NCBI RefSeq assembly: GCF_042854845.1
Contig: NZ_AP031498.1
Span: forward strand, 2,046,001 to 2,110,000
Direction: 5' to 3'
Length of the DNA: 64,000 bases
DNA from: Maricurvus nonylphenolicus
Lineage (GTDB): Bacteria; Pseudomonadota; Gammaproteobacteria; Pseudomonadales; Cellvibrionaceae
Of the stretch, positions 53,018-62,935 are shown piece by piece. Under the pieces are notes generated by a model. That model was not told the origin of the DNA, ran no database searches, and worked only from the letters and a program-made list of their open reading frames with translations. The position numbers were made by a program, and so were the translations under genes. Each line of letters opens with the position of its first letter. Positions within the stretch are counted from its first letter, which is position 1.

Positions 53018-54160
53018 ATGATCCCAAGAACAGTCTATGACGCCGAGCACGAGCTATTTCGTGAAAGTGTGCGTAAATTTATCGAAACCGAAGTCACCCC
53101 TTACCACGAGCAGTGGGAAAAGGACGGCCAGGTAGACCGCGGCCTGTGGCAAAAGGCCGGTGAGCAGGGCTTTTTGGTGCCTACTGCGCCGGAAGAATAC
53201 GGTGGTGTGGGGGTGGATTACCGCTATAACGCTATTATCTCTGAAGAGCTGGCCCGTTCTGGTTGTAACGGCCCAGGTTGGCCGCTGCACAGCGATATTG
53301 CGGTACCTTATATCTTAAACTTCGGTAGCGAAGAGCAAAAGCAGAAGTACATCCCAGCCTGTATCAGTGGCGAGATTGTTACCGCTATTGCCATGACTGA
53401 GCCTGGTGCCGGCTCTGACCTGCAGGGCATTAAAACCTCCGCCGTACGCGATGGTGATGATTATGTGATCAACGGTTCGAAAACCTTTATCACCAATGGC
53501 CAACACGCTGATGTGGTTGTACTGGTGGCTAAAACTGATCCAGAAAAAGGTGCCGCCGGTACCAGTTTGTTCCTGATTGAAGCGGGCACCCCAGGTTTTG
53601 AGAAGGGCACCAACCTCGACAAGCTGGGCATGAAAGCGCAGGACACCTCCGAGCTGTTCTTTAACGATGTGCGTGTGTCTAAAGATGCGCTGCTGGGTGA
53701 AGAGGGTATGGGCTTTATCTACCTGATGCAGGAACTGCCACAGGAGCGTTTGCAGATTGCCCTGGTGGCCATTGCCAGCTGTGAGTCTGCACTCGAATAC
53801 ACTACCGAGTATGTGAAAGAGCGTAACGCGTTTGGTAAAACCGTGGCCGGTTTCCAAAACACCCAGTTTAAACTGGCGGAAATGGATACCGAAATCACCG
53901 CTTGCCGTGTGTTTATCGACCGCTGTCTGGAGCTGCACGTACAGGGCAAACTGGACCCGGTAACCGCAGCAAAAGCCAAACTGCTGTCCACGGAGCTGCA
54001 AGGCAAAGTCCTCGACCAGTGTCTGCAGTTACACGGTGGTTACGGCTTTATGTGGGAATACCCCATTGCCCGTGCCTACGCCGATGCACGTGTACAGCGT
54101 ATCTACGGTGGTACCAGCGAGATTATGAAGCTGATTATTGGTCGGAGTATTATCTCCTAA
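53018..54160 (+). CDS. Acyl-CoA dehydrogenase
   Basis: 380 residues, full length. AIAMTEPGAGSDLQGIKTSA and FITNGQHADVVV are the FAD and acyl-CoA signatures; the C-terminal QLHGGYGFMWEYPIARAYAD carries the catalytic Glu, and RIYGGTSEIMKLIIGRSI ends it. First step of beta-oxidation or branched-chain catabolism. AGAGAGAG before the ATG. A hairpin (54195-54228) lies downstream. Confidence 0.96.
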   Translation: MIPRTVYDAEHELFRESVRKFIETEVTPYHEQWEKDGQVDRGLWQKAGEQGFLVPTAPEEYGGVGVDYRYNAIISEELARSGCNGPGWPLHSDIAVPYILNFGSEEQKQKYIPACISGEIVTAIAMTEPGAGSDLQGIKTSAVRDGDDYVINGSKTFITNGQHADVVVLVAKTDPEKGAAGTSLFLIEAGTPGFEKGTNLDKLGMKAQDTSELFFNDVRVSKDALLGEEGMGFIYLMQELPQERLQIALVAIASCESALEYTTEYVKERNAFGKTVAGFQNTQFKLAEMDTEITACRVFIDRCLELHVQGKLDPVTAAKAKLLSTELQGKVLDQCLQLHGGYGFMWEYPIARAYADARVQRIYGGTSEIMKLIIGRSIIS

Positions 54161-54194
54161 GCTGACCTGATTTCTTTTTTCATTTCTTGGCCTT

Positions 54195-54228
54195 TATCTA
54201 ACTTGGGCAGATCAAGCTAAGTTAGATA
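54195..54228. repeat. Hairpin after acyl-CoA dehydrogenase
   Basis: TATCTAACTT and AAGTTAGATA, perfect 10-base arms with 14 between. No U-run, so a weak terminator at best. Confidence 0.55.
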
Positions 54229-54235
54229 AGGCTAA

Positions 54236-54271
54236 GTGAGATATATCCTACGCTTGTAGGATATGTCTCAC
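54236..54271. repeat. Palindromic repeat, second copy of the 42.1 kb element
   Basis: GTGAGATATATCCTAC-GCTT-GTAGGATATGTCTCAC, 16-base arms with one mismatch. The right arm is shared with 42108-42143, whose left arm has decayed. A dispersed repeat of this genome. Confidence 0.75.
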
Positions 54272-54418
54272 ACGATTATTGCATCTTGAATTACAGCATC
54301 CCCGGGCGAAATGCCTACGTATTGCTCTGCTTTTATGCTTTGGTATAAAGTGCTGCTGAGAAGCCTCTAACGACTTCTGTCTTCCCATGGATCAACTGCT
54401 GTATCAGGATGTATAGTT

Positions 54419-55684
54419 ATGGATAAACCCCTCGAGCACGTCGATGCTCTGAAACAATTTCAAACCCTGGAAAATTTCGGCTCAAGTTGTGACAGTGAGC
54501 TAACCTTCGAACTCAGCCCGCAAGATCTTAAAAATGTCGTCTACGGCGCCTGCTTTTTTGCCTCCGGTGGTGGTGGCCCCATCAGCATGGCCGAGCAGTT
54601 TCTAAAAGAGATCACCGGCCCGGTTAAGTACATTAATCCGAACCAATTAGCCGCAGGTAAAATGGCCGTTATCCTGGCGGATATGGGCTCCCCCGATGCC
54701 GTGGCTGAGGGTAGAGGCTTTACTGCCCCGGTGAATGTTTATCAGACTATTTCCAGCTACATGAAAAGTCAGGGCAAGGATATTGAGTACATCATGCCCA
54801 TCGAGCTGGGGGCGGTGAACACGTTAATTCCTTTCTATATCGCCTTTAAACTGGGTAACAGCGTACCCGTGATTAACGCCGATCCTTCCGGCCGGGCGGT
54901 ACCTCAGTTAAATGAAACCCTGCTTGATGTGGCCGGTGAGGCTATCTGCCCGGCAGCGGTTGCCTCTGATACTCAAACCAGTAATCACAAATGTGCCTGG
55001 TCCGGTGGGCAGTATTTGTCACAGATGTTTTTTGATCTGTCGGCAACGGAGCTGGAAGATCAGAGCCGTGTGGTGGTTTCCGGCCCTGGTTACGATCAGG
55101 TAGGGGGGTTGGCCTGTTACCCGATTGATGGCGCCCAGCTGAACTCTGATATTCCGGCTAACCAAAACAAGTTAATTCAAGGCTCTGTCGGCCTGAGCTG
55201 GTTTGTCGGGCAATTGATTCTGTCACAAGTCAGCCCATCGGTGCTGTCAGAGTGTTTGGCGATTATCGGTACGCAAAACTATCAGTGGATGAACGGCACC
55301 ATTACTGATATCGATAACCGTACTTCCGGCGGTTTTGATGTGGGCAAAATTGTACTGAGCAATGGCAGCGACGAGCTGTGGGTTTACTACAAGAACGAAA
55401 GCCTGCTGGCCTGGAATCCGACAACTAAACAACCGTTGGCAATGGGCCCCGATGGGATCAGTCTGATGCAAAGCTCTGGTAGTGGTGACACTGGGTTACC
55501 GGTTTCCACGGCTGGTATCGCCAAAGGTGATCAGTACACCGTGTGGGGTTTTGCGATTTCGGAGAAAATGCGCAACAGCTCTACGGTAGCTCTGTTCCAG
55601 CAGAATATTGATGAAATTCTTGCTGCTTTCCCTGAAGATAAGATCACTATTTCAGGTTACACCCCGATCGAAGAGCTGAACTAA
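54419..55684 (+). CDS. DUF917 family protein
   Basis: 421 residues. GACFFASGGGGPISMAEQFL near 45 and MPIELGAVNTLIPFYIAFKL are the DUF917 core; the family includes proteins next to hydantoinase-type enzymes and is of unknown reaction. The C-terminal half holds an all-beta domain. Strong terminator follows. Confidence 0.9.
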   Translation: MDKPLEHVDALKQFQTLENFGSSCDSELTFELSPQDLKNVVYGACFFASGGGGPISMAEQFLKEITGPVKYINPNQLAAGKMAVILADMGSPDAVAEGRGFTAPVNVYQTISSYMKSQGKDIEYIMPIELGAVNTLIPFYIAFKLGNSVPVINADPSGRAVPQLNETLLDVAGEAICPAAVASDTQTSNHKCAWSGGQYLSQMFFDLSATELEDQSRVVVSGPGYDQVGGLACYPIDGAQLNSDIPANQNKLIQGSVGLSWFVGQLILSQVSPSVLSECLAIIGTQNYQWMNGTITDIDNRTSGGFDVGKIVLSNGSDELWVYYKNESLLAWNPTTKQPLAMGPDGISLMQSSGSGDTGLPVSTAGIAKGDQYTVWGFAISEKMRNSSTVALFQQNIDEILAAFPEDKITISGYTPIEELN

Positions 55685-55693
55685 ATCGCTCTA

Positions 55694-55727
55694 CGCCCGG
55701 TGTGTCTTTGTGCGCCGGGCGTTTTAT
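55694..55727 (+). terminator. Rho-independent terminator of the DUF917 gene
   Basis: CGCCCGG...CCGGGCG with TTTTATT after it, 10 bases past the stop. Confidence 0.9.
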
Positions 55728-55757
55728 TAGGGCAGCAAACCGACCAGGAACCGTTCA

Positions 55758-57311
55758 ATGAGCTTTCAGAAAGACCTTCCCTTAACCAACCACCTGTTTA
55801 GCGGTATATGGCAAAACAGCCCGGATAATTTTTTTATCCTGGAAGTGTGTGGGGAAGACTTTCGCTTTGTAGGGATTAATCCGGCGCAGGAGCGGGTACT
55901 GAACCTAACCAACAGTGAAGTAGAAGGCACCAATCTGCGCGATATGATCGAGCCGGACTTCTACGATTTTGTCACCCGTAATTATCGACGTTGCCTGCAA
56001 GAGCAGCGATCCATTCAGTACGAAGAAGAGGAAGCCTTTACCAGTGAAGAGATCCGCTGGTGGAGTACCATGCTCAATCCTATTCGAGATGACGAAGGCA
56101 ATATCCGCTATATCTACGGCATCTCCCGAAATATTACCGAGCTAAAGCGTTCACAGATTCAATACCAGGAGGCCGCCAAGGCCGCCGAAGAAGCCAACCG
56201 GGTAAAAACCAACTTCCTGGCGAATATGAGCCATGAAATGCGCACACCGCTAAACGGTATCGCGGGTGCTGCCAATCTCATTTTAAACAGTAATAACCCC
56301 GAGGAAACCCTCGAGCTTGCCGCACTGATCAGCCAGTCGGCCGATGCCCTAACCCATTTAACGCAGGACATTTTAGAGTACGCCAAAATCGGTGTGGGCA
56401 AACTGACCCTGGAGCCAGACTCTTTCGACTTTCACCAGGCTATCGATTCGGTATACCGCTTACTTTTACCTCAGGCACAGAATAAGAATATTGAGTTCAC
56501 CCTGACACTGGAACCACAGGTGCCGCGTTACCTGTTTGCCGATGGCCAGCGCATCAAGCAAGTACTGCTTAACCTGGTTGGTAACGCCGTTAAATTTACC
56601 GAGCAGGGTGGTGTTAACTTACAGGTGCGTGTCATTGATAGTGATAGCGCCCAGGCACATATAGAAATACAGGTGCAAGACACGGGTATTGGAATTAAAG
56701 AGGAGCACTTCGACAAACTCTTTAAACCCTTCAGCCAGGTAGACGACAGTAAAACCAAGCAGTACGAAGGTACTGGACTGGGGCTGGCCATCAGTAAAAG
56801 TATTGTTGATTTAATGGATGGCGAGATCAGTATGAGTAGCCAGATCGGGCAGGGCAGTGTGTTCACCGTTAACTGCGCCATTGCCCTGGGGCAACCTGAA
56901 ATCAAAGAAGATATTGCCGATCAGCAACTGCATGGACACTTCCTGATTGTAGAAGACAACAGCGTCAATCAGATAATCCTGAAAAAACTATTACTTAAAC
57001 ACGGTGCCCAGGTAACCGTGGTCGCTAACGGTCAAGAGGCCCTGGCTGCCTGCCAAACAACCGATTTCGATATGGTGTTAATGGATTGGCATATGCCAGT
57101 GATGGATGGCTTTGAAGCAACGCGGCAGATACGCCAGCAGTTAGATCACTATCACAAGGTGCCAATCATTGGAGTGACAGCCAATGTGATCGACTCGGAA
57201 ACCGACCATCACTTACAAGCCGGTATGAACGATGTGCTCACCAAGCCTATCAGGCGTGATGAGCTGGTGCCTAAGCTATATGAATGGTTATACCTCAACG
57301 ATATTGACTGA
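55758..57311 (+). CDS. Hybrid histidine kinase with PAS and receiver domains
   Basis: 517 residues, no membrane segment. PAS domain (15-130, ending IRYIYGISRNITELK), HisKA with His in NMSHEMRTPLNG near 161, HATPase with NAVKFT, DTGIGI and GTGLGLAISKS, then a receiver domain with VLMDWHMPVMDGFEA and LTKPIRRDEL. Sensor input is cytoplasmic. The receiver may pass phosphate to a separate HPt. Lies 88 bases before a substrate-binding protein gene in the same direction. Confidence 0.94.
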   Translation: MSFQKDLPLTNHLFSGIWQNSPDNFFILEVCGEDFRFVGINPAQERVLNLTNSEVEGTNLRDMIEPDFYDFVTRNYRRCLQEQRSIQYEEEEAFTSEEIRWWSTMLNPIRDDEGNIRYIYGISRNITELKRSQIQYQEAAKAAEEANRVKTNFLANMSHEMRTPLNGIAGAANLILNSNNPEETLELAALISQSADALTHLTQDILEYAKIGVGKLTLEPDSFDFHQAIDSVYRLLLPQAQNKNIEFTLTLEPQVPRYLFADGQRIKQVLLNLVGNAVKFTEQGGVNLQVRVIDSDSAQAHIEIQVQDTGIGIKEEHFDKLFKPFSQVDDSKTKQYEGTGLGLAISKSIVDLMDGEISMSSQIGQGSVFTVNCAIALGQPEIKEDIADQQLHGHFLIVEDNSVNQIILKKLLLKHGAQVTVVANGQEALAACQTTDFDMVLMDWHMPVMDGFEATRQIRQQLDHYHKVPIIGVTANVIDSETDHHLQAGMNDVLTKPIRRDELVPKLYEWLYLNDID

Positions 57312-57399
57312 TCGTCCCTGTAAAACTGTGGTGCATTGAATATAGCCGCGAATGTAATAGACTTAATGTACCCTAATCCTAAGAGCGTGCTGTGAGCTA

Positions 57400-58179
57400 A
57401 TGGCAAGGCTTTTACCTGTAGTCATACTATTCTTCTCTTTAGAGCTGCTGGCAGATCAGCCCGTACAGGTAGGGCTGCGTACGGGCCTATCGCCAGCATA
57501 TTATAGCGAGACATCACCACCTAAAGGTATATTTCCGGAACTGATCGGTGCTGTATTCGCTCCTTTGAACAAACCGTTGGAATATAGTATTAACCCGCGT
57601 CGGCGCTTGATTCACCAAATGCAGGTAGGTGAATTACACATGACAACGTTACCCGTTGGCGTGGGGCTAAAAGAGAAAATGAATTGGCCGGAAGGCTTGG
57701 TTGTTGGCAATGAGCCCTTGCTTACCTTCGATGTTAATCTTTATAAACTATCCACTAATAAACAGTATATTGACGATAAATCCGACTTGCTAAGTTACCG
57801 CTTAGGTAGCACGCGTCACCCCAAGTTTATGTTTGATGCTATGAATGAGCATATTGCGTTGGAATTACAATTTGAACTGTTCAATAAAACCGAAAGCCTG
57901 TTTAAAGCCTTATTGGCCCAACGTGTAGATTTCGCCTTGCTATCGGCATCCGAACTAACGGCCTTGATGATGAACTATCCTGATAATATAGGTGTTGAAA
58001 AAGCCTTCCCGGTATCTGTTATGCAGACGTACTTGGTTCTTTCTGAAGTCGCTTTTGGTCGTGAAGAGGCAATAACACTTTCGCGTTTTATTGATGAGCG
58101 AATACTGCAGCTACATGAAGAGGGTAAAATTCAGGCTGTAGTAGAAAAATATAACCTTCCTTTACGGTCTGAGCATTAA
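57400..58179 (+). CDS. Periplasmic substrate-binding-like protein
   Basis: 259 residues. Signal-like start (LLPVVILFFSLELLADQ), then VQVGLRTGLSPAYYSE and GIFPELIGAVFAPLNKPLEY, weakly like family 3 binding proteins; ends RILQLHEEGKIQAVVEKYNL. No transporter genes nearby. Could present a ligand to a sensor. Confidence 0.7.
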   Translation: MARLLPVVILFFSLELLADQPVQVGLRTGLSPAYYSETSPPKGIFPELIGAVFAPLNKPLEYSINPRRRLIHQMQVGELHMTTLPVGVGLKEKMNWPEGLVVGNEPLLTFDVNLYKLSTNKQYIDDKSDLLSYRLGSTRHPKFMFDAMNEHIALELQFELFNKTESLFKALLAQRVDFALLSASELTALMMNYPDNIGVEKAFPVSVMQTYLVLSEVAFGREEAITLSRFIDERILQLHEEGKIQAVVEKYNLPLRSEH

Positions 58180-58193
58180 ATCCATTAAGTGCT

Positions 58194-58541
58194 TTAGCGT
58201 AATAGCAAGTAGCCACATAACGCCAAAGATATGGCTGACATACCAAAGGATAAAGCAATAAGACGCTGATACAGGGAAATCTTCTTTTCTGCCTCACTGG
58301 CCGCCGTATCAATATTTTCTATCGCCTTCTGCAAATTCTCGGCAAGTAATTGAATCGATTGCGCATTTTGCGATGCCGCCGCCTGAAGCTCTTCAATCTG
58401 CTTGGCAACCATAGCGTCTTTTGCCGCTGTATCAGCATTGTCGGCTTCTTTCTTGGCTGTGAATGCGGGTATAGCTACCGTGGCAATTTGTGCGATATAA
58501 GGGGCTGCGGCTTTAATAATCGGGATCAGTTGTACGGCCAT
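58194..58541 (-). CDS. Hypothetical membrane-associated protein
   Basis: 115 residues. N-terminal hydrophobic-amphipathic stretch (IIKAAAPYIAQIATVAIPAF), a Glu/Ala/Gln coiled coil to residue 85, and a C-terminal membrane helix (SFGMSAISLALCGYLLL). Tail-anchored coiled-coil design. Family not recognised. Confidence 0.65.
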   Translation of the reverse strand: MAVQLIPIIKAAAPYIAQIATVAIPAFTAKKEADNADTAAKDAMVAKQIEELQAAASQNAQSIQLLAENLQKAIENIDTAASEAEKKISLYQRLIALSFGMSAISLALCGYLLLR

Positions 58542-58598
58542 AATTACCTTGCTCCTTTCCGTGTGTTATTGATACTAGCACTTATAGGTTGTCAGCGA

Positions 58599-59393
58599 CT
58601 AAGGTATTTCTATCGTACCACGTAACTGATGTTCCTCGATCAGCCGTTGCAATGTCCCATCAGCTTTAATCTCTGCAAAAGCCTTATTCAGTCGCTCAAC
58701 CGTTTCGCGATCTTCCACCATATGCGGCCCCAGTCTTACGCCCAATGCATGTTTAGTTAGCGGGTTCGGCAGTATAGTCAGCTGCATACGCTCTTTGGGC
58801 GGCAGTTGGCTAATGGCATATAACAGCGGATGCTCGGGTTCTATAAACAAATCAACCCGTTTACGGGCGACCATGCGCAGGCCAGTCATCAGGTTGGTAA
58901 CGTACACTTTGTTGATGTGTTCGGCGCTTTCAAATCCGCTGTCGTACCAGCTGCCGCGCAGCTGGGCAATAGACAGGTTGTTGAGGTCTTCCAGTTTGTC
59001 AAAATACAGGCTGCTGTCTTTGTGCTTGGCAAAGTGAATATTGGCCATATAAAACGGCTCAATGCGCACGGTGGGGAAGTCGGGTTCCCAGATCATAAAT
59101 ACCGATATAAAGCCATCGGCCTGGCCGGCTTTGACATTGCCCACCGCTCGCGCCCAGGGGACGATACTTAACTCGGGGGTAAAGCCTGCACGCTCTACCG
59201 CAGTAGACACCACGTGGGGGATATAGCCCATATGGGGCAGGGCAGGGTCGGCCAAACCTGGCCACTTTAGGGAGGTCAGCTTAAGTGTTGTGGAAGCGCT
59301 AGTAGCAGGACTGACTGGAGTAGCGCTGCTATAGCTGGGTAGCACAAGCTGGCTAAGCAGTAAGATAAGTATTGCCCAAAACGGCTGCAACAT
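58599..59393 (-). CDS. Periplasmic substrate-binding-like protein (family 3 type)
   Basis: 264 residues. Signal peptide (LILLLSQLVLPSYSSA), then LPHMGYIPHVVSTAVERAGF, IVPWARAVGNVKAGQADGFI and ADGTLQRLIEEHQL at the end, the usual family 3 order. No permease or ATPase. Third orphan of this type in the window. Confidence 0.82.
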   Translation of the reverse strand: MLQPFWAILILLLSQLVLPSYSSATPVSPATSASTTLKLTSLKWPGLADPALPHMGYIPHVVSTAVERAGFTPELSIVPWARAVGNVKAGQADGFISVFMIWEPDFPTVRIEPFYMANIHFAKHKDSSLYFDKLEDLNNLSIAQLRGSWYDSGFESAEHINKVYVTNLMTGLRMVARKRVDLFIEPEHPLLYAISQLPPKERMQLTILPNPLTKHALGVRLGPHMVEDRETVERLNKAFAEIKADGTLQRLIEEHQLRGTIEIP

Positions 59394-59530
59394 GGTTCTA
59401 CCGACTGCAAAAAAGGAAATTGTACCACAGCTACAAGCCCTTGATTTTATTAACTTCTGCGGTGCTTTCAGGTGGCAAAAACACGTAAAATGGCTGTTTT
59501 TAATAGAGCTACGTAAGTAGAGGATTTAAC

Positions 59531-60286
59531 TTGGAGCTGATTTCCCCAGAATGGTTAGGCCTGCTGGCAATTATCGCTCTGGTAGCGGGTTTTATTGATG
59601 CCATTGCTGGCGGTGGTGGGTTGCTGACCATACCCGCCTTGATGATGGCCGGGCTTAACCCTCTGCAGGCTCTGGCGACCAATAAGGCCCAGGCCTGCTT
59701 TGGCAGTTTTTCGGCAACGGTATATTTCGTTCGTCGCGGTATGGTGAAGCTGCCCGAGGTGTGGGAGATGATTGCCTTGGTGCTGCTGGGCTCGGCCCTG
59801 GGTACCTGGAGTGTACAGTTAATCGATACCCGTATTCTGGAAGATATTATGCCGGTGCTGTTAATCGGCATTGCCGTCCATACCCTGTTAAGTAAAAAAC
59901 TCGGTGAAGAGGCCCGGCAACGGCGCATCAGCGATCGTCTGTTTGCCGTTACCGCCGCCTTTACTGTGGGTTTCTACGATGGTTTCTTTGGGCCGGGTAC
60001 AGGCACCTTCTTTGCCCTGGCATTTGTCTCCCTGTTAGGCATGCATCTGGTAAATGCCACAGCCCATGCCAAGGTGATGAACTTCACCAGTAATATCGTC
60101 TCCTTTGCTGTGTTTGCCGTGAGTGGCCACGTGGTGTGGGTCGTCGCTGCGGCTATGGCTGTGGGGCAGTTTGTCGGAGCTCGTCTGGGGGCTAAAATGG
60201 TGATGGCCAAGGGAACGGCCCTGATTAAGCCCGTAACCATTATTGTATGTTTGGCGATGAGTATTAGCCTGTTATTAAAGTCCTAG
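59531..60286 (+). CDS. TSUP (TauE/SafE) family transporter
   Basis: 251 residues, about eight membrane helices in two repeats: LVAGFIDAIAGGGGLLTIPA and AFTVGFYDGFFGPGTGTFFA, the paired G-rich motifs of TSUP exporters/importers of sulfonates or sulfite. Starts at TTG with AGAGG 9 bases upstream. No regulator adjacent. Confidence 0.93.
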   Translation: MELISPEWLGLLAIIALVAGFIDAIAGGGGLLTIPALMMAGLNPLQALATNKAQACFGSFSATVYFVRRGMVKLPEVWEMIALVLLGSALGTWSVQLIDTRILEDIMPVLLIGIAVHTLLSKKLGEEARQRRISDRLFAVTAAFTVGFYDGFFGPGTGTFFALAFVSLLGMHLVNATAHAKVMNFTSNIVSFAVFAVSGHVVWVVAAAMAVGQFVGARLGAKMVMAKGTALIKPVTIIVCLAMSISLLLKS

Positions 60287-60296
60287 CTTTTAATCT

Positions 60297-60320
60297 AAAA
60301 AAGGCCACGCAAGGTGGCCT
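60297..60320 (-). terminator. Terminator of the third TonB receptor
   Basis: On the minus strand AGGCCAC-CTTGC-GTGGCCT then TTTTTA: a 7-base GC stem and U-run, 30 bases past the stop; also serves the convergent TSUP gene. Confidence 0.85.
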
Positions 60321-60350
60321 GAAGGGAGGAAGAGCTTGTTAAACTGAAGT

Positions 60351-62741
60351 TTAGAAGTTGGCTGAAACGGTTACGCCATAGGTACGTGGCGGTCCCTGGT
60401 TAGCCATTTCCGGTGCATGCCATTGCAGTGGCGCCGTATTACCGTTGGTGTAGAACTCGGTATCGAAGCAATTACGGCAGAACAGAGACAGATCCCATAC
60501 ACCATCTAAGGTTCTTACCCCAAAGGTACTGCCAACCAGTGTGTACTCTTCGGTTTCCTCAATGTCGTTGGAGATATAGTGTTCACCCATATAGGAAACG
60601 TTGAGGTTCATATAGCCTTCCAGCGTGCTGGAAATCTCATTGCTGTAGCTGATGTTAAGTGCGCCAGCGAACTCCGGGGCAAAGGCTTGATCTCGTCCTT
60701 CCAGGTGAGGGATTAATTCAGAGCTACCGTAGGAGGTATCGTCCAGGTAGGTAACCGACAAGTCAGCTCTCAGATTTTCAGTAACGGCATAATCCAGTTC
60801 CAGTTCAATGCCCTGAGATTTGGCGGTATCTGCGTTGTCTGTTACAAACGAGGTGCCGACAAAAGTAGTTACCTGAATGTCTTCATAGTCAGAATAGAAT
60901 AGCGCCATATTCAGTCGACCGCGTCCATCATGGAAACCGGTTTTTAAACCCACTTCGTAGGCATCAACATATTCAGGATCATAGCTGGAATCCACTTTGC
61001 CAGATAACTGCAATGGTACGGCTGGCAATGCTAACCAGGTGAGATAGGTGGTTGCATCAATCAGTTGGCCTGCCGCGTCCGGGTTTAGGGAAATACCACC
61101 GGCTTTAAAGCCTTTGGAGTAGGTAGCGTAGAGTTGTAGATCTTCCATTGGGAAGTACTGCACACTCGCGGTATAGGTCCACTCTTCATCGCTGATGGTA
61201 TTTTCGAAATCAGGTGAACCGGTTGATGCGCCTAGCAGTAACCAGCCAGCGTTGTTTTGGCGCAGGTTATCGAAATAGGTATTGGCATCGCCCATCAGGT
61301 TGGTATGTTTTAAGGTTTTTTCTTCTTCAGAATAACGCAGTCCGGTAACCAGGTTAACTTGCTCTGTCAGGCTAAAGGTAAAGTGACCATAAGCAGCCCA
61401 GACTTCATCTTCATGCTCAAAGTTAGAGGCAACAAAAGGACCTGCATCTGGATTGGCCAGCTCGGCGGGGGTAAATAAACCGTCGACAGGACTGCCAGAA
61501 CCGTCATTGAAAATTAAATCAAAGTTTGCTCCCATATCGGCGCCAGAAGATAGCTTATAGATGTGATCCAAGTCTTCTTTGGAGTAGAAAGCCCCCACAA
61601 CATATTCAACCGGCGTATCACCCAGTTCAAAATCACCTGTTAGATTGAATTCCTGTGACAGGGTCTCGAAGTCATACAGTTGCTGGTAGTCCTTTAGCAA
61701 ATCCACAGGACCAAAATCGGCATCACCTTGGGTTTGGTCGTTACTGTATTCACGGTAGGAAGTAATGGATTTGAGGGTTAAGCGCTCGTTGATGTCATAG
61801 GTTACATCAACGCTGATGCCCTTATCGGTAGACTCATCAGAGCCGTCCTGGTTGTTATAGTTGTCACGATCGAATTGATCGGCTGTGTAATAGGGCAGAC
61901 CACGGGCATTGCTTAAGGCGGTATAGAAAGCATCAAACGGGTTGCTTGGGTCAGGAGCATCCACGCGGGTTTCCATACCGTAACAGCAGGTTTCATCACT
62001 TTTGCTGTAATCGGCAATCACTCGAACTTCCAGTTCGTCGCTGGGCTGCCACAGGGCTTGAACCTTGGCCGAATAGATATCGGTATTGAGCTGATCTTTG
62101 CCCGTGACAGGGTTATCAATAAAACCATCACGCTTGTCACTGATAATACTGGCACGCATGGCAAGTGTGTCAGTAACTGCACCGTTAACATAGAAAGAGG
62201 CTTTTTGTTTGTCGTAGTTACCTAGCGTTACTTCACCACCCGCTTCAAAATCTTGGCTGGGTTTGGTGGAACTTAAAATCATGGCGCCGGCACTGGTGTT
62301 TTTACCAAACAGAGTTCCCTGTGGGCCACGTAGAATTTCTACGCTGCTGATATCGTTAAAGGTGGCCAATACCATGCCGGATCGGCTGCGATATACACCA
62401 TCCATATACAGGCCCACTGCACCTTCAAATGCCGCATTGGTGCCGTTGGTGCCGATGCCACGGATACGTACCGGGCTGTTGGAAACCTTGTTTTGCGCGG
62501 TATTAAAATTAACACTGGGGCTGGCGGTATTAAGGTCTACCGCATCGTCAATGCCTTGGGCTTTCATGGCCTGGGAATCATAGGCGGTAACCGCTACAGG
62601 CACGTCCTGCAGGCTTTGTTCACGCTTCTGCGCGGTAACGACAATTTCTTCCAGGGTAAAGGAAGCGTCGTTGGCTATTACGGGTAATGAGGGCAATAAG
62701 GTGGCTACGCTAATGGCAACCGGCAGTGATTTCTTTAACAT
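60351..62741 (-). CDS. TonB-dependent receptor
   Basis: 796 residues, complete. Signal peptide to about 23, LEEIVVTAQKREQSLQDVPV as TonB box and plug start, VEILRGPQGTLFGKNTSAG near 135, barrel, ends YGVTVSANF with the terminal Phe. KGFKAGGISLNPDA mid-barrel is shared with the receptor at 17734. Divergent space to the molybdoenzyme genes; no regulator next to it. Confidence 0.95.
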   Translation of the reverse strand: MLKKSLPVAISVATLLPSLPVIANDASFTLEEIVVTAQKREQSLQDVPVAVTAYDSQAMKAQGIDDAVDLNTASPSVNFNTAQNKVSNSPVRIRGIGTNGTNAAFEGAVGLYMDGVYRSRSGMVLATFNDISSVEILRGPQGTLFGKNTSAGAMILSSTKPSQDFEAGGEVTLGNYDKQKASFYVNGAVTDTLAMRASIISDKRDGFIDNPVTGKDQLNTDIYSAKVQALWQPSDELEVRVIADYSKSDETCCYGMETRVDAPDPSNPFDAFYTALSNARGLPYYTADQFDRDNYNNQDGSDESTDKGISVDVTYDINERLTLKSITSYREYSNDQTQGDADFGPVDLLKDYQQLYDFETLSQEFNLTGDFELGDTPVEYVVGAFYSKEDLDHIYKLSSGADMGANFDLIFNDGSGSPVDGLFTPAELANPDAGPFVASNFEHEDEVWAAYGHFTFSLTEQVNLVTGLRYSEEEKTLKHTNLMGDANTYFDNLRQNNAGWLLLGASTGSPDFENTISDEEWTYTASVQYFPMEDLQLYATYSKGFKAGGISLNPDAAGQLIDATTYLTWLALPAVPLQLSGKVDSSYDPEYVDAYEVGLKTGFHDGRGRLNMALFYSDYEDIQVTTFVGTSFVTDNADTAKSQGIELELDYAVTENLRADLSVTYLDDTSYGSSELIPHLEGRDQAFAPEFAGALNISYSNEISSTLEGYMNLNVSYMGEHYISNDIEETEEYTLVGSTFGVRTLDGVWDLSLFCRNCFDTEFYTNGNTAPLQWHAPEMANQGPPRTYGVTVSANF

Positions 62742-62935
62742 CGCGGTCTCTCACAAAAAATTATTTAATCTTGTAATTTTCATCAGGGTTAGGAACTAAC
62801 CCTTCAAAAGTTTATCGGTATCAATAGGGAGCTTGATATTGTCAGACTGCTACCGCGATTGGTCTTTTCCGATAGTCATCTGGTCATTACAGGGAGTGTT
62901 TGTGAGAAACTATTAAGGTAAGTGATATCTATAGA

